Shown here: in pieces, positions 53,394 to 62,293 of the stretch
Layout: the number at the start of each line of letters is the position of its first letter
How positions within the stretch are numbered: position 1 is the first letter of the stretch
Assembly: GCA_017469115.1 (NCBI GenBank)
Contig: JAFUGY010000093.1
Span: 24,349-88,348 of the forward strand
From: Oscillospiraceae bacterium
GTDB taxonomy: Bacteria; Bacillota; Clostridia; Oscillospirales; Oscillospiraceae
Direction of reading: 5' to 3'
DNA length: 64,000 nucleotides
Translations under genes and position numbers: made by a program
The notes under the pieces: model-generated
What the model was told of the DNA's origin: nothing
Database searches by the model: none
Seen by the model: only the letters and a program-made list of their open reading frames with translations

Positions 53394-55436
53394 ATGAACA
53401 ACAGTTTAAATGAAGCGCTGAAAGCCAGGGCTGCCGCTCACATCGGTGAACAGAAGACCGGAGGAGAAATGCATCTCGATGATGTAGCCCGCGTGAAAGT
53501 CCTTTCCCCCGGGCGGCAGGTGTTCAAACGCTTTGTGCGTAATCGCCTTGCTGTGTTCGGTTCCTGTCTGCTGATTGCCATGTTTGTTTTTTCTTTCCTG
53601 GGACCCCTGTTTTATGCATACGGCCAGAAGCAGATTTTCTATAAATACAGCACACAAAATGTCAACTATGCGCTGGCGAAAAGCAATACCACCTATAATG
53701 GCTATGTGGTGTATGACTCTGTAGATCTTGCTCGCCCGGTAGTCAATGCTATGAACAGCAACATCAAAAACATGATTGAGAAAGATGAAGATTTGCGCCT
53801 CGTGTTCGAAGGCGATTCCGCTTTTCTCATCTCCAGACTCGGCAGAGAAGTTTATACTCTTTCCAAAGCGGATGTTGATTTGATCTGCACAACGGGGAAA
53901 AGCAAAATCCTGATCGGTAATTACAGCCAGGTAGGGAAAAAGCTGGTTTATTCTGCAGGAGAGGATCCAATTTCCGGGTTGGATAAAGCTGCGGCTGACA
54001 ACTGCAAAGGGAAAGGCGGATCCTTTACACTGAACGGTGTCGTCTATACTTTTGAAAAAGGCGCAGCCAAATCCTTCGATATCTATGTAGAACGCAATGG
54101 CTTGATCTATAGCGGCGAACCTCTCGGGGAGGAGTTTGAAGAAGCATTAGATGCTGCTGATCAGAGCTCATTCGTCTTTGAAGGAAACACTTATCTGATC
54201 TCCGCTTCCGGCAGTGCTGCAAAAGTATACCGGCTTGCAGAGGAAAAGGTTGGCCGGATCTATACCCTTCTCACGGTTGACACATATGAAACCGGCGTCA
54301 GAGTAGCGGAGGATTTCCGCGCGTCTGCGCTGATGGCAGCATATTCAACCGGAGAATTTACTTCCTCCGGAGAAGCTTATACCATTGAGCCCGAAGAAAA
54401 CGGCAGCCTGGTTGTCCATAGTTCTTCCGGCGATGAGTATGCGGAATTTACTGACTTCACAGTGCGCCGCTATACCGGAGAAGACACCATGGATTACGAC
54501 CTGAAAAATGCTATTACTGATGCCATCCTTGAGATGCTTTCTTCCAACAAGAAGAGTAGCACACTTTCTTACGCGCTACCCATGCAAAATGAAACCGGTT
54601 CCTATGTTTACGATGAAACCGGAGCTTTGCAGTATAATGATTCGGAGCTTACCATCACCCAGCGCGATACGGGTGAATTCGTAATCAATTGTGAGCAGAT
54701 CATTTATGTGATTAATATGTTTGAATCTCCCAGCGCTAAGCACATCCTCGGAACCGACGGAGACGGTTTTGATGTTCTCGCGCGTATCATGTACGGCGGG
54801 CGTGTCTCTCTGATGGTTGGTTTTGTGGTGGTATTTCTCGAAACCTTCCTCGGAATCATCATGGGCGGTCTTGCTGGTTATTACGGCAAGTGGGTTGATA
54901 ATCTGATCATGCGCCTCGTAGATATTTTTTACTGCCTGCCGTCCATGCCGATTATGATTATTCTCGGTGCAATGATGGATGCTTTGCGTATGAATACCTA
55001 TATCCGCTTGATAATCATGATGGCGGCTCTAGGCTTAATGGGCTGGGCAGGTGTTGCCAGGCTTGTCCGTGGACAGATTCTTTCCCTGCGTGAACAGGAA
55101 TTTATGGTGGCAACAGAGGCTACCGGCATCAAAGTGAAATCCAGAATTTTCCGGCATCTTGTCCCCAATGTTATGCCTCAGCTGATTGTAACGGCTACCA
55201 TGGGTATGGGTTCCGTCATTATTACGGAATCCACTCTTTCGTTTCTCGGTCTCGGAGTCAAGCATCCTCTCGCCACGTGGGGAACCATTATCAACTCTGT
55301 TTCTTCCGCTTCTGCAATGGCACACTATGCTTTCATCTGGATTCCTGTCGGGCTTCTGATTTGTCTGACGGTCATTGCATTTAACTTCGTTGGTGACGGG
55401 TTACGCGATGCGTACGACCCGAAATCCAAACGCTGA
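53394..55436 (+). CDS. ABC transporter permease (DppC/OppC type) with large extracytoplasmic insertion
   Basis: 680 residues against about 300 for the family. The start is normal (VKVLSPGRQVFKRFVRNRLAVFGSCLL, first membrane helix about 52-75) and the core resumes at HILGTDGDGFDVLARIMYGGR (about 450) with the EAA loop EFMVATEATGIKVKSRIFRH. Between them, about 76-448 would face outside and is beta-rich, with similar units such as LVFEGDSAFLISRLGREVY (136-154) and FVFEGNTYLIS...VYRL (260-281). The insertion may replace or hold the binding protein; this is inference. Confidence 0.9.
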   Translation: MNNSLNEALKARAAAHIGEQKTGGEMHLDDVARVKVLSPGRQVFKRFVRNRLAVFGSCLLIAMFVFSFLGPLFYAYGQKQIFYKYSTQNVNYALAKSNTTYNGYVVYDSVDLARPVVNAMNSNIKNMIEKDEDLRLVFEGDSAFLISRLGREVYTLSKADVDLICTTGKSKILIGNYSQVGKKLVYSAGEDPISGLDKAAADNCKGKGGSFTLNGVVYTFEKGAAKSFDIYVERNGLIYSGEPLGEEFEEALDAADQSSFVFEGNTYLISASGSAAKVYRLAEEKVGRIYTLLTVDTYETGVRVAEDFRASALMAAYSTGEFTSSGEAYTIEPEENGSLVVHSSSGDEYAEFTDFTVRRYTGEDTMDYDLKNAITDAILEMLSSNKKSSTLSYALPMQNETGSYVYDETGALQYNDSELTITQRDTGEFVINCEQIIYVINMFESPSAKHILGTDGDGFDVLARIMYGGRVSLMVGFVVVFLETFLGIIMGGLAGYYGKWVDNLIMRLVDIFYCLPSMPIMIILGAMMDALRMNTYIRLIIMMAALGLMGWAGVARLVRGQILSLREQEFMVATEATGIKVKSRIFRHLVPNVMPQLIVTATMGMGSVIITESTLSFLGLGVKHPLATWGTIINSVSSASAMAHYAFIWIPVGLLICLTVIAFNFVGDGLRDAYDPKSKR

Positions 55437-55453
55437 GAGAGGAGGAACAAGCT

Positions 55454-56638
55454 ATGGCTGAAAATAAAAAAAATTCTGCTTATATCTCAGCAGGTGAATC
55501 AAGAAGAATTACCCGTTTTAATCGTCGCGTGACGAAGAAGCTTGAAAAAGCAAGGGCTGATGCCGGCAGAGATTCCTCGCTCTATACCACGGTGATGAAA
55601 GATCCGAATAATGTGGTGGAGTTTGATAACGTCTGCACTTACTTCTTTTCTGATGTCGGTACGGTAAAAGCGGTGGACGGAGTCAATTTCTCTGTTCCAA
55701 AACACTCGACTGTCGGTGTTGTCGGAGAAAGTGGATGCGGGAAGAGCGTCACTTCTTTATCATTAATGCAGCTTTTGCAGCGTCCGAGCGGGCAGGTTGT
55801 CGGGGGTGAAATCCGCTTTAACAAGGGGGACGGAACTGCCTACAACATTGCCAACACGCCCAATTCTGTGATGGAGCATATTCGAGGCAATAAAATTTCC
55901 ATGATCTTCCAGGAGCCGATGACAAGTCTGAATCCGGTTTTCAAGATCGGTGCTCAGGTGGATGAAGTGACCAAACTTCATTTTCCTGATCTGGATGATG
56001 AAGCTGTCAAAGCCAGAACACTCGACATGCTTGATCTTGTCGGCATCGCAAACAAGGAAGGCGTTTATAATATGTATCCGCATGAACTCTCCGGTGGTAT
56101 GCGACAGAGAATCTGTATTGCCATTGCTCTGGCCTGTTCCCCGACGCTGATCATTGCCGATGAGCCGACAACTGCCCTGGATGTTACCATTCAGGCACAG
56201 ATTCTGGATTTGCTTCAGAATCTGAAGGACAAGCTGAACTCCTCCATTATGCTGATTACCCACGATCTCGGTGTGGTTGCCGGTATGGCGGATTACGTGG
56301 TTGTGATGTATGCCGGCCGCGTTGTAGAGAAAGGAACTGCAGATGATATTTTCCATCATCCTGCCCATCCCTACACCATCGGCCTGATGGCGTCGAAACC
56401 TGTGGTGGGAAAAAAGGTAGAAAACCTTTATAATATTCCTGGCAGTGTTCCGAACCCGGTAGACATGCCGAATTACTGTTATTTCCGTGACCGCTGTGAG
56501 ATGCAGTGTGAACGCTGCAGCGGTCTCTATCCTCCCGAAATAAAAATCAGTGATACCCACTATGTGTCGTGCTATCGCTATTACGATGAGGGTGAATTGA
56601 TCGGTTATCCGAAATCTGTGAAAGTGGAGGAACTGTGA
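55454..56638 (+). CDS. ABC transporter ATP-binding protein (DppD/OppD type)
   Basis: 394 residues with a 50-residue N-terminal extension before the ATPase. Walker [10 protein letters not shown]-loop [12 protein letters not shown], signature LSGGMRQR, Walker [13 protein letters not shown] and the H-loop THDLGVV are intact. The C-terminal oligopeptide-transporter domain has Cys-rich [14 protein letters not shown]. Overlaps the next ATPase gene by one base. Confidence 0.94.
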   Translation: MAENKKNSAYISAGESRRITRFNRRVTKKLEKARADAGRDSSLYTTVMKDPNNVVEFDNVCTYFFSDVGTVKAVDGVNFSVPKHSTVGVVGESGCGKSVTSLSLMQLLQRPSGQVVGGEIRFNKGDGTAYNIANTPNSVMEHIRGNKISMIFQEPMTSLNPVFKIGAQVDEVTKLHFPDLDDEAVKARTLDMLDLVGIANKEGVYNMYPHELSGGMRQRICIAIALACSPTLIIADEPTTALDVTIQAQILDLLQNLKDKLNSSIMLITHDLGVVAGMADYVVVMYAGRVVEKGTADDIFHHPAHPYTIGLMASKPVVGKKVENLYNIPGSVPNPVDMPNYCYFRDRCEMQCERCSGLYPPEIKISDTHYVSCYRYYDEGELIGYPKSVKVEEL

Positions 56639-57627
56639 TGGAACAAAAGGATTATCTGCTTGAGGTTGATAACCTTGTCAAATACTTCCCCATAAAAACA
56701 GGTTTCTTTAAAAGAACGACCGGCTACGTCAAAGCTGTCGATGGAGTCAGCTTTAAAATTGAGCGCGGCAAGACGATGGGACTCGTTGGAGAAAGTGGAT
56801 GCGGGAAGAGCACATGTGGGAGAACCATTTTGAGGCTGCTGGAAAAGACTTCCGGAGAGGTGAAAATTGACGGGAAGGATATTTTTGCCCTCAGCAAAGA
56901 AGAATTGCGGAAGTTTCGCCCGCAGGTACAGATCGTTTTTCAGGACCCGTATTCCAGCCTTTCTCCGCGCCTCCCTGTCGGAGAGATTATCGGCGAGGCA
57001 GTGCGTGAACACGGCATTGTACCGGAAGAGGAATTTAACGATTATATCACCCGTGTGATGGAAGCGTGCGGACTCCCGGAGTATTACAAAGGGCGTTATC
57101 CGCATGAGTTTTCCGGCGGACAGAGGCAGCGAATCTGCATAGCTCGTGCCCTTGCGCTCAATCCGGAGTTTATTGTCTGTGATGAACCGGTGTCAGCATT
57201 GGATGTTTCCATTCAAGCCCAGGTTATCAATCTGCTCAAGGAGCTTCAGAAAGAGTTCGGGTTGACCTATCTCTTTATTTCACATGACCTCTCAGTAGTT
57301 GAACATATTTCCGACACAGTAGGCGTCATGTACCTTGGGACGATGGTAGAGTTTTCCGATACGGATAAGATTTTTGCCAAGCCGCTGCACCCCTATACAC
57401 AGGCACTCTTTTCTGCTATCCCGATTCCGGATCCGGATGTGAAGATTAACCGCATTGTTCTGGAGGGCTCGATTCCGTCTCCGGCAAATCCCCCTTCCGG
57501 CTGTAAGTTTCATACCAGGTGTGCAAAATGCATGGAAATCTGCAAAACCCAGGTTCCCGAATATCGGGAAGTAGAGCCCAATCACTTCTGTGCCTGCCAC
57601 CTATACAACGGGCAGAATGAGGGCTGA
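56638..57627 (+). CDS. ABC transporter ATP-binding protein (DppF/OppF type)
   Basis: 329 residues from the ATG at 56638 (an adjacent GTG at 56635 is also possible). Walker [24 protein letters not shown], signature FSGGQRQR, Walker B FIVCDEPVSALD, SHDLSVV, and a C-terminal CKFHTRCAKCMEIC motif. Together with the preceding ATPase it powers the two permeases of this operon. Confidence 0.94.
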   Translation: MEQKDYLLEVDNLVKYFPIKTGFFKRTTGYVKAVDGVSFKIERGKTMGLVGESGCGKSTCGRTILRLLEKTSGEVKIDGKDIFALSKEELRKFRPQVQIVFQDPYSSLSPRLPVGEIIGEAVREHGIVPEEEFNDYITRVMEACGLPEYYKGRYPHEFSGGQRQRICIARALALNPEFIVCDEPVSALDVSIQAQVINLLKELQKEFGLTYLFISHDLSVVEHISDTVGVMYLGTMVEFSDTDKIFAKPLHPYTQALFSAIPIPDPDVKINRIVLEGSIPSPANPPSGCKFHTRCAKCMEICKTQVPEYREVEPNHFCACHLYNGQNEG

Positions 57628-57629
57628 CC

Positions 57630-57875
57630 ATGTCGCAGCGCAGAGATGATTTTGAAGATGACGGGCGCACTATTGCCAATATGAACGTGGATGGGATGCC
57701 CTGGTATGAACCCAACCGGCAGGACCCGGATTCCACGGAGAAGCTTGAGATGACCCGCGAAGAGCAGCGCTGGCTGATCGGCGGGGCGCTGAAAGCGGCG
57801 CTTTTCGTGGGAGCGGTGTTTGCGGTGGTATACTTTCTGTTTCTTCTTTTCTGCACAAAAATCTGGTTTGCTTGA
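57630..57875 (+). CDS. small single-pass membrane protein, unknown
   Basis: 81 residues: an acidic N-terminus (QRRDDFEDDGRTIANMNVDG, MPWYEP) and one C-terminal membrane helix (GALKAALFVGAVFAVVYFLFLL). No family recognised. It starts two bases after the last ATPase gene and precedes the terminator, so it is the final gene of the transporter operon; it might be an accessory subunit. Confidence 0.72.
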   Translation: MSQRRDDFEDDGRTIANMNVDGMPWYEPNRQDPDSTEKLEMTREEQRWLIGGALKAALFVGAVFAVVYFLFLLFCTKIWFA

Positions 57876-57887
57876 ACGTACTCCCAG

Positions 57888-57925
57888 ATCAGGAGCTGTT
57901 TTTTGACGGCTCCTGATTATTTTAT
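57888..57925 (+). terminator. terminator of the ABC transporter operon
   Basis: Nine-pair stem ATCAGGAGC / GCTCCTGAT around a 12-base loop rich in T, then TATTTTAT. Confidence 0.65.
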
Positions 57926-57944
57926 GCTGTTTCCTCTTTTTGTC

Positions 57945-57973
57945 TTGAAAAATGCGTTGTGGACGTGTATAAT
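57945..57973 (+). promoter_or_regulatory. promoter of greA-murI-argS
   Basis: TTGAAA (57945-57950), 17-base spacer, TATAAT (57968-57973). Confidence 0.8.
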
Positions 57974-58009
57974 CAAAAAACTGATGATTTCAGAAGGAAA
58001 GTGATTTTT

Positions 58010-58513
58010 TTGCACAATGAATTGACAAAAAACGATATTCGCATCATGAAGGAGGAACTGGAGCACATCCGGCTGGATGTGATGCCCGGTGTGATTGAAG
58101 AGGTCAAGCGCACCCGCGCATTCGGTGATCTGAGTGAAAATGATGAGTATAAAACCGCCAAGCGCGAACAGAATAAATATCGCAGTCGCATGCGTTATCT
58201 GGAAGGTATGATCAAAACCGCCAGGGTAATCGATGATACGTCTGCAGAAAACGAAGTCGGTCTCTTTGACCGCGTGGAGATTTATATCCCCGAAGATGAT
58301 GAAACCGATACGATTTCAGTAGTCACCACCGTTCGGTGTGACCCGCGCAAAGGGCTGATCAGCATGGAATCCCCTGCTGGAAAGAGCCTTCTCGGAAGAA
58401 AAACGGGGGACTCTGTTACGATTCAAGTCAATGAGCACTACAGCTACACGGCAGTTATCCGCTCCATCACCAAAGGGGAGGATGACGGCTCGGCTGCCTT
58501 GCTGAAGTACTGA
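58010..58513 (+). CDS. greA: transcription elongation factor GreA
   Basis: 167 residues from a TTG at 58010 with AGAAGGAAAG eight bases before it; the frame itself extends further 5' but would overlap the promoter. N-terminal coiled coil with the acidic tip in TRAFGDLSENDEYKTAKREQ, and a C-terminal FKBP-like domain (VEIYIPEDD, ISMESPAGKSLLGRKTGD). It rescues backtracked RNA polymerase by stimulating transcript cleavage. Overlaps a possible murI start. Confidence 0.92.
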   Translation: MHNELTKNDIRIMKEELEHIRLDVMPGVIEEVKRTRAFGDLSENDEYKTAKREQNKYRSRMRYLEGMIKTARVIDDTSAENEVGLFDRVEIYIPEDDETDTISVVTTVRCDPRKGLISMESPAGKSLLGRKTGDSVTIQVNEHYSYTAVIRSITKGEDDGSAALLKY

Positions 58514-58551
58514 TGAAGTTTGCAGTTACCGTGAAAGAAAGGAAAGCCGGA

Positions 58552-59352
58552 ATGCCTTGTGATAACAGACCCATCGGAATTTTCGATTCCGGCCTCGGGG
58601 GGCTGACGGCGCTGTCCGAACTGCGAAAGCTGATGCCGCGGGAAAACATCGTTTATTTTGCTGACACGGCACGAAACCCTTACGGGACGCGCACACCCGT
58701 CGAGCTGAAGAAAATGGCGAGGGAAAATCTTGCATTTCTCGCCCGATCCGGCGTGAAGACTGTGATTGCGGCCTGCGGCACCATGTCAACCAACGCGCTG
58801 GACGTGCTGCACACATCGGAAGTTCCCGTCATTAATGTGCTGGAGCCATCTGTCGCGGCGATGGCGGCGGTTAGCGGGAAGCAGCCCCTTGCTGTCATTG
58901 CAACCGATGCCAGCATCCGAAGCGGCGGATACACGAGAGCATTAAATAGCGCCTGCCCCGGCAGGGAAGTGATTGCCTTGGCTTGCCAGGAGTTTGTGCA
59001 TCTCTGTGAGACCGGGCACACACTTCCGAAGGACCCTCTGCTGCAGCAGGAAGTCGCGAAAGCGCTTGCACCTCTACAGGAGGCAAAACCGGCAGCCCTT
59101 TTGCTTGGTTGCACCCACTTCGGTCTGATTGCCGAGGCAATCAGCGCCTATCTCGGAGAGAATGTTGTGCTGATTTCTGCTGCTGAATGTGCGGCAAAGG
59201 CGATGAAGGCCTATCTCGAAGAAGCCGGCCTTACCGGCGGAAGCGGCGAAGAGACGCTTTATACCAGCGGTTCTGTCCGGGAATTTGAAGAAAAAGCAGA
59301 GCATTTCCTTCACCGCCCGGTGAAGGCACTTTATGGCTCTGCGGGAGAATAA
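58552..59352 (+). CDS. murI: glutamate racemase
   Basis: 266 residues from the ATG at 58552, with AAAGGAAAG upstream; an ATG at 58513 would overlap the greA stop and add 13 residues. Catalytic Asp in IGIFDSGLGGLT and the two Cys in AACGTMSTNAL and LLGCTHFGL are all present. It supplies D-glutamate for peptidoglycan. Second gene of the greA operon. Confidence 0.94.
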   Translation: MPCDNRPIGIFDSGLGGLTALSELRKLMPRENIVYFADTARNPYGTRTPVELKKMARENLAFLARSGVKTVIAACGTMSTNALDVLHTSEVPVINVLEPSVAAMAAVSGKQPLAVIATDASIRSGGYTRALNSACPGREVIALACQEFVHLCETGHTLPKDPLLQQEVAKALAPLQEAKPAALLLGCTHFGLIAEAISAYLGENVVLISAAECAAKAMKAYLEEAGLTGGSGEETLYTSGSVREFEEKAEHFLHRPVKALYGSAGE

Positions 59353-59353
59353 T

Positions 59354-59800
59354 ATGCTGAAAGATGTCATCATTTCCATGCAGACGGTGCAGAATTTCGA
59401 CGATGCCGACAACAACAGCACCATCGATTTTATGACGGACGGTCACTATTCCTACGACGATAACATCGGCTGTGTCACCTATGAGGAAAGCGAAGTTACC
59501 GGTTTGCCGGGCACGCGCACATCGGTTTTCATCATGCCGGATCAGGTGATTGTAGATCGGGACGGCAGCCTGACCAGCCGGATGGTCTTCAAAGAGGGGG
59601 AGAAGACTTCCTTCCTCTATAATACGCCTTTCGGCAGGGCAACCATGGGGGTGGACACACGGAAAGTTGTCCATTCCTTCGACGACAAGGGCGGCATGGC
59701 GGAGATTGAGTACGTGGTCAATGTGGAGCACGCTATTTTCACCAGAAACAAACTTACCATTCAGGTAAAACAGGACGGAGGAACAACATGCCAAATCTGA
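59354..59800 (+). CDS. DUF1934 beta-barrel protein
   Basis: 148 residues: KDVIISMQTVQNFDDADNNSTIDFMTDG, VTYEESEVTGLPGTRTSVFI and TPFGRATMGVDTRKV, matching the small calycin-like DUF1934 family. The gene is regularly found beside argS in Firmicutes; its function is unknown. The start at 59354 is next to the murI stop, and its end overlaps argS by 13 bases. Confidence 0.88.
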   Translation: MLKDVIISMQTVQNFDDADNNSTIDFMTDGHYSYDDNIGCVTYEESEVTGLPGTRTSVFIMPDQVIVDRDGSLTSRMVFKEGEKTSFLYNTPFGRATMGVDTRKVVHSFDDKGGMAEIEYVVNVEHAIFTRNKLTIQVKQDGGTTCQI

Positions 59801-61533
59801 TTCAGGAAGCAAAGCAGCAAATTGAATCGCTGCTGCAGCAGGCTTACGAAAAAGCGGCCGGGAAAGGAACCCTCCCTGCCGGCGCCGTTTTGAGCGGTAC
59901 GGTGGAGATTCCGAAGGACACCGCCAACGGAGATTTTGCCGCTAACCATGCCATGACGGGGGCGAGAAGCCTGCACATGGCACCGCGGAAAATTGCCGAT
60001 GCCCTGATTGCCGAGCTGGAACTGGAAGGAAGCTGGTTTTCCTCTGCGGAAGCAGCTGGGCCCGGCTTTCTGAACTTCCGTCTCAACGGGAGCTGGTATG
60101 CCGACGTGTTGAAGGCTGTGGCCGCCTGCGGGGCTGATTACGGCCGGATTGAAGAGGGAAAAGGTCGGAAGGTAATGGTGGAGTTCGTCTCTGCCAATCC
60201 CACGGGGCCGATGCATATGGGTAATGCCCGCGGCGGTGTGCTGGGAGATGCACTCTCTTCCGTGCTGGATATGGCCGGCTACGAGGTCTCCCGGGAATTC
60301 TATGTGAATGACACAGGAAACCAGATTGAAAAGTTTGCTTCCTCCATCGACGCGAGATATCGTCAGCTCTTCCTGGGTGAAGAGGCGGTTCCCTTCCCGG
60401 AGGACGGGTATCACGGCGATGACATCCGTGATCTGGCTGAAGCTTTCCGTGCAGAGCACGGAGACGAATATCTCGAAAGATCCGTGGAAGAGCGCCATCA
60501 GGCTATGGCAGAGTTCGGGTTGGCCCACAACATCCCTAAAATGAAGAGCGATCTTCTACGTTACGGCATCGAGTACGATACGTGGTTCTTCGAGTCATCC
60601 CTGCATGAGTCCGGCTTTGTGAAGGACACCATTCAAAAGCTCACCGACCTGGGCTATACTTACGAAAAGGAAGGTGCCTTGTGGCTGCGCACCTCTGAAA
60701 TTCTGGCGGAAAATCTCCGAAAGGCCGGGAAGACGGAAGCAGAGATTGAGAAGCTGGAGCTGAAGGACGATGTGCTGCGCCGGGCAAACGGTTTTTACAC
60801 CTATTTTGCTGCTGACATCGCCTACCACCGCAACAAATTTGAAGTACGCGGATTTGACAAGGTCATCAACATCTGGGGCGCCGACCACCACGGCCACGTG
60901 GCAAGGCTGAAGGGCGCCATGGATGCCTTGGGGCTCGACGGTGAGCACCGGCTGGACATCGTGCTGATGCAGCTGGTAAAGTTGCTGGAGAATGGGGTAG
61001 AGGTGCGCATGTCCAAACGCACAGGTAAGATGATTTCCCTCAGCAATCTGCTGGAGGAGATCCCCGTGGATGCCGCCCGTTATTTCTTCAACTCTCGCCC
61101 GGAGTCGACGGTGGAGTTTGACCTGGAGCTTGCCAAGCGGCAGGACAGCGAAAACCCGGTTTATTATGTGCAGTATGCGCATGCCCGCATCTGTACCATG
61201 ATTGCGAACCTCGCCGCCGAGGGATATACCGTCCCCGCAGCGGAGGAGGCTGACCTTTCCTGTCTCACCGAGAGCGCTGAAAAGGAGCTGATCCGTCAGC
61301 TGGCCGGTCTGCCCGAAGAGATCCGCCTTTCTGTGAGGGACTATGACCCCAGCCGGATCAACAAATACGTCACTGAGTTGGCCGCACGCTTCCATAAGTT
61401 CTACACCGTCTGCCGCATTAAAGGCGCAGAGGAAAATCTCCTGCGCGCAAGGCTCCTGCTGGCCGATTCCGTGCGCATCGTTCTGGAGAATTCCCTCGCC
61501 GTGATCGGCGTGAACGCTCCGGAGAAAATGTGA
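59788..61533 (+). CDS. argS: arginyl-tRNA synthetase
   Basis: 581 residues, class I. N-terminal tRNA D-loop-recognition domain (1-100), HIGH-like ANPTGPMHMGNARG, the KMSKS-like VRMSKRTGKMISL and a C-terminal DALR anticodon-binding domain (YVQYAHARICTMI). GGAGGAA precedes the ATG. Charges tRNA-Arg. Confidence 0.96.
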   Translation: MPNLIQEAKQQIESLLQQAYEKAAGKGTLPAGAVLSGTVEIPKDTANGDFAANHAMTGARSLHMAPRKIADALIAELELEGSWFSSAEAAGPGFLNFRLNGSWYADVLKAVAACGADYGRIEEGKGRKVMVEFVSANPTGPMHMGNARGGVLGDALSSVLDMAGYEVSREFYVNDTGNQIEKFASSIDARYRQLFLGEEAVPFPEDGYHGDDIRDLAEAFRAEHGDEYLERSVEERHQAMAEFGLAHNIPKMKSDLLRYGIEYDTWFFESSLHESGFVKDTIQKLTDLGYTYEKEGALWLRTSEILAENLRKAGKTEAEIEKLELKDDVLRRANGFYTYFAADIAYHRNKFEVRGFDKVINIWGADHHGHVARLKGAMDALGLDGEHRLDIVLMQLVKLLENGVEVRMSKRTGKMISLSNLLEEIPVDAARYFFNSRPESTVEFDLELAKRQDSENPVYYVQYAHARICTMIANLAAEGYTVPAAEEADLSCLTESAEKELIRQLAGLPEEIRLSVRDYDPSRINKYVTELAARFHKFYTVCRIKGAEENLLRARLLLADSVRIVLENSLAVIGVNAPEKM

Positions 61534-62159
61534 TGGACCTCGGAGAACTGAAGCTGATTTCCGCCAGCAACATCATCAACCTCCGCACGGCCGCGGGACT
61601 GACGCAGGCAGAGCTCGGTGCGAAGCTGAACTATTCGGACAAAACCATCTCCAAGTGGGAGCGGGGCGAGGCCATCCCCGATGCCTATGTTCTCACACAG
61701 CTGGCGCAGATTTTCCACGTTTCGGTAGACTATCTGCTCTCCTCCCATGACAAGTGGAAAAGCCCCGAAGAGATTGAAAAGAGCAAAGAGCCACATTACA
61801 GCGCCGAGATGATTATCGTCGTCACGTTGCTCGGGATTATGACGGCTGCCCTGACGGCTTTCGTGATCGGCTGGATCTTCGGCGTGCTGGAGTGGCGGAT
61901 CTTCCTCGTGGGTATTATGCTGTGCTCGCTGGTGTACCTGATTCTCGATCAGGTTTTTAAACACGGTAAGCATCTGAAGGTTGCCCTCATTGCGTTGATC
62001 GTCTCTGTTTTTGTGCTGGTTTATTTCGTTTTCTGGGATAAAAACCCGTGGCAGGTATTTCTGGTGATGGCTCCGGCCATTGCAATCGCCCTTCTGAGCA
62101 CGCATATTTACAAAGGCCCGGAAAAGACGGAAAACCAACCGGATTCTTCTGAAAAATGA
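61533..62159 (+). CDS. membrane-anchored XRE-family regulator
   Basis: 208 residues. An XRE helix-turn-helix (NIINLRTAAGLTQAELGAKLNYSDKTISKWERG) occupies residues 10-70; a hydrophilic linker leads to four hydrophobic segments (about 90-190) and an acidic end. HTH proteins with multispan C-termini are common in Firmicutes and may sense membrane state; target unknown. Its ATG overlaps the argS stop (ATGTGATGG), so it is co-translated with argS. Confidence 0.85.
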   Translation: MDLGELKLISASNIINLRTAAGLTQAELGAKLNYSDKTISKWERGEAIPDAYVLTQLAQIFHVSVDYLLSSHDKWKSPEEIEKSKEPHYSAEMIIVVTLLGIMTAALTAFVIGWIFGVLEWRIFLVGIMLCSLVYLILDQVFKHGKHLKVALIALIVSVFVLVYFVFWDKNPWQVFLVMAPAIAIALLSTHIYKGPEKTENQPDSSEK

Positions 62160-62169
62160 ACCTTTTACC

Positions 62170-62199
62170 CGGCTCTACGATTCGTAGAGCCGTTTTTTT
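62170..62199 (+). terminator. terminator of the greA-argS-XRE operon
   Basis: Stem CGGCTCTACGA / TCGTAGAGCCG followed by seven T. Confidence 0.9.
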
Positions 62200-62231
62200 C
62201 ATAGGTAGAGTCCCTTCAGAGGAGCTGTAGA

Positions 62232-62261
62232 TTGCGATTTCTTTCCGCTTTGTAGTAAAAT
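62232..62261 (+). promoter_or_regulatory. promoter of the DegV-family gene
   Basis: TTGCGA (62232-62237), 18-base spacer, TAAAAT (62256-62261). Confidence 0.6.
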
Positions 62262-62293
62262 AAATTCATCTGATCAAATAACGGAGGCACAGC

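Noticed and set aside
55718-56815. A 24-base identity between the two ATPase genes
   Set aside because: It is the Walker A region shared by paralogous ATPases and not a mobile or recombination repeat.
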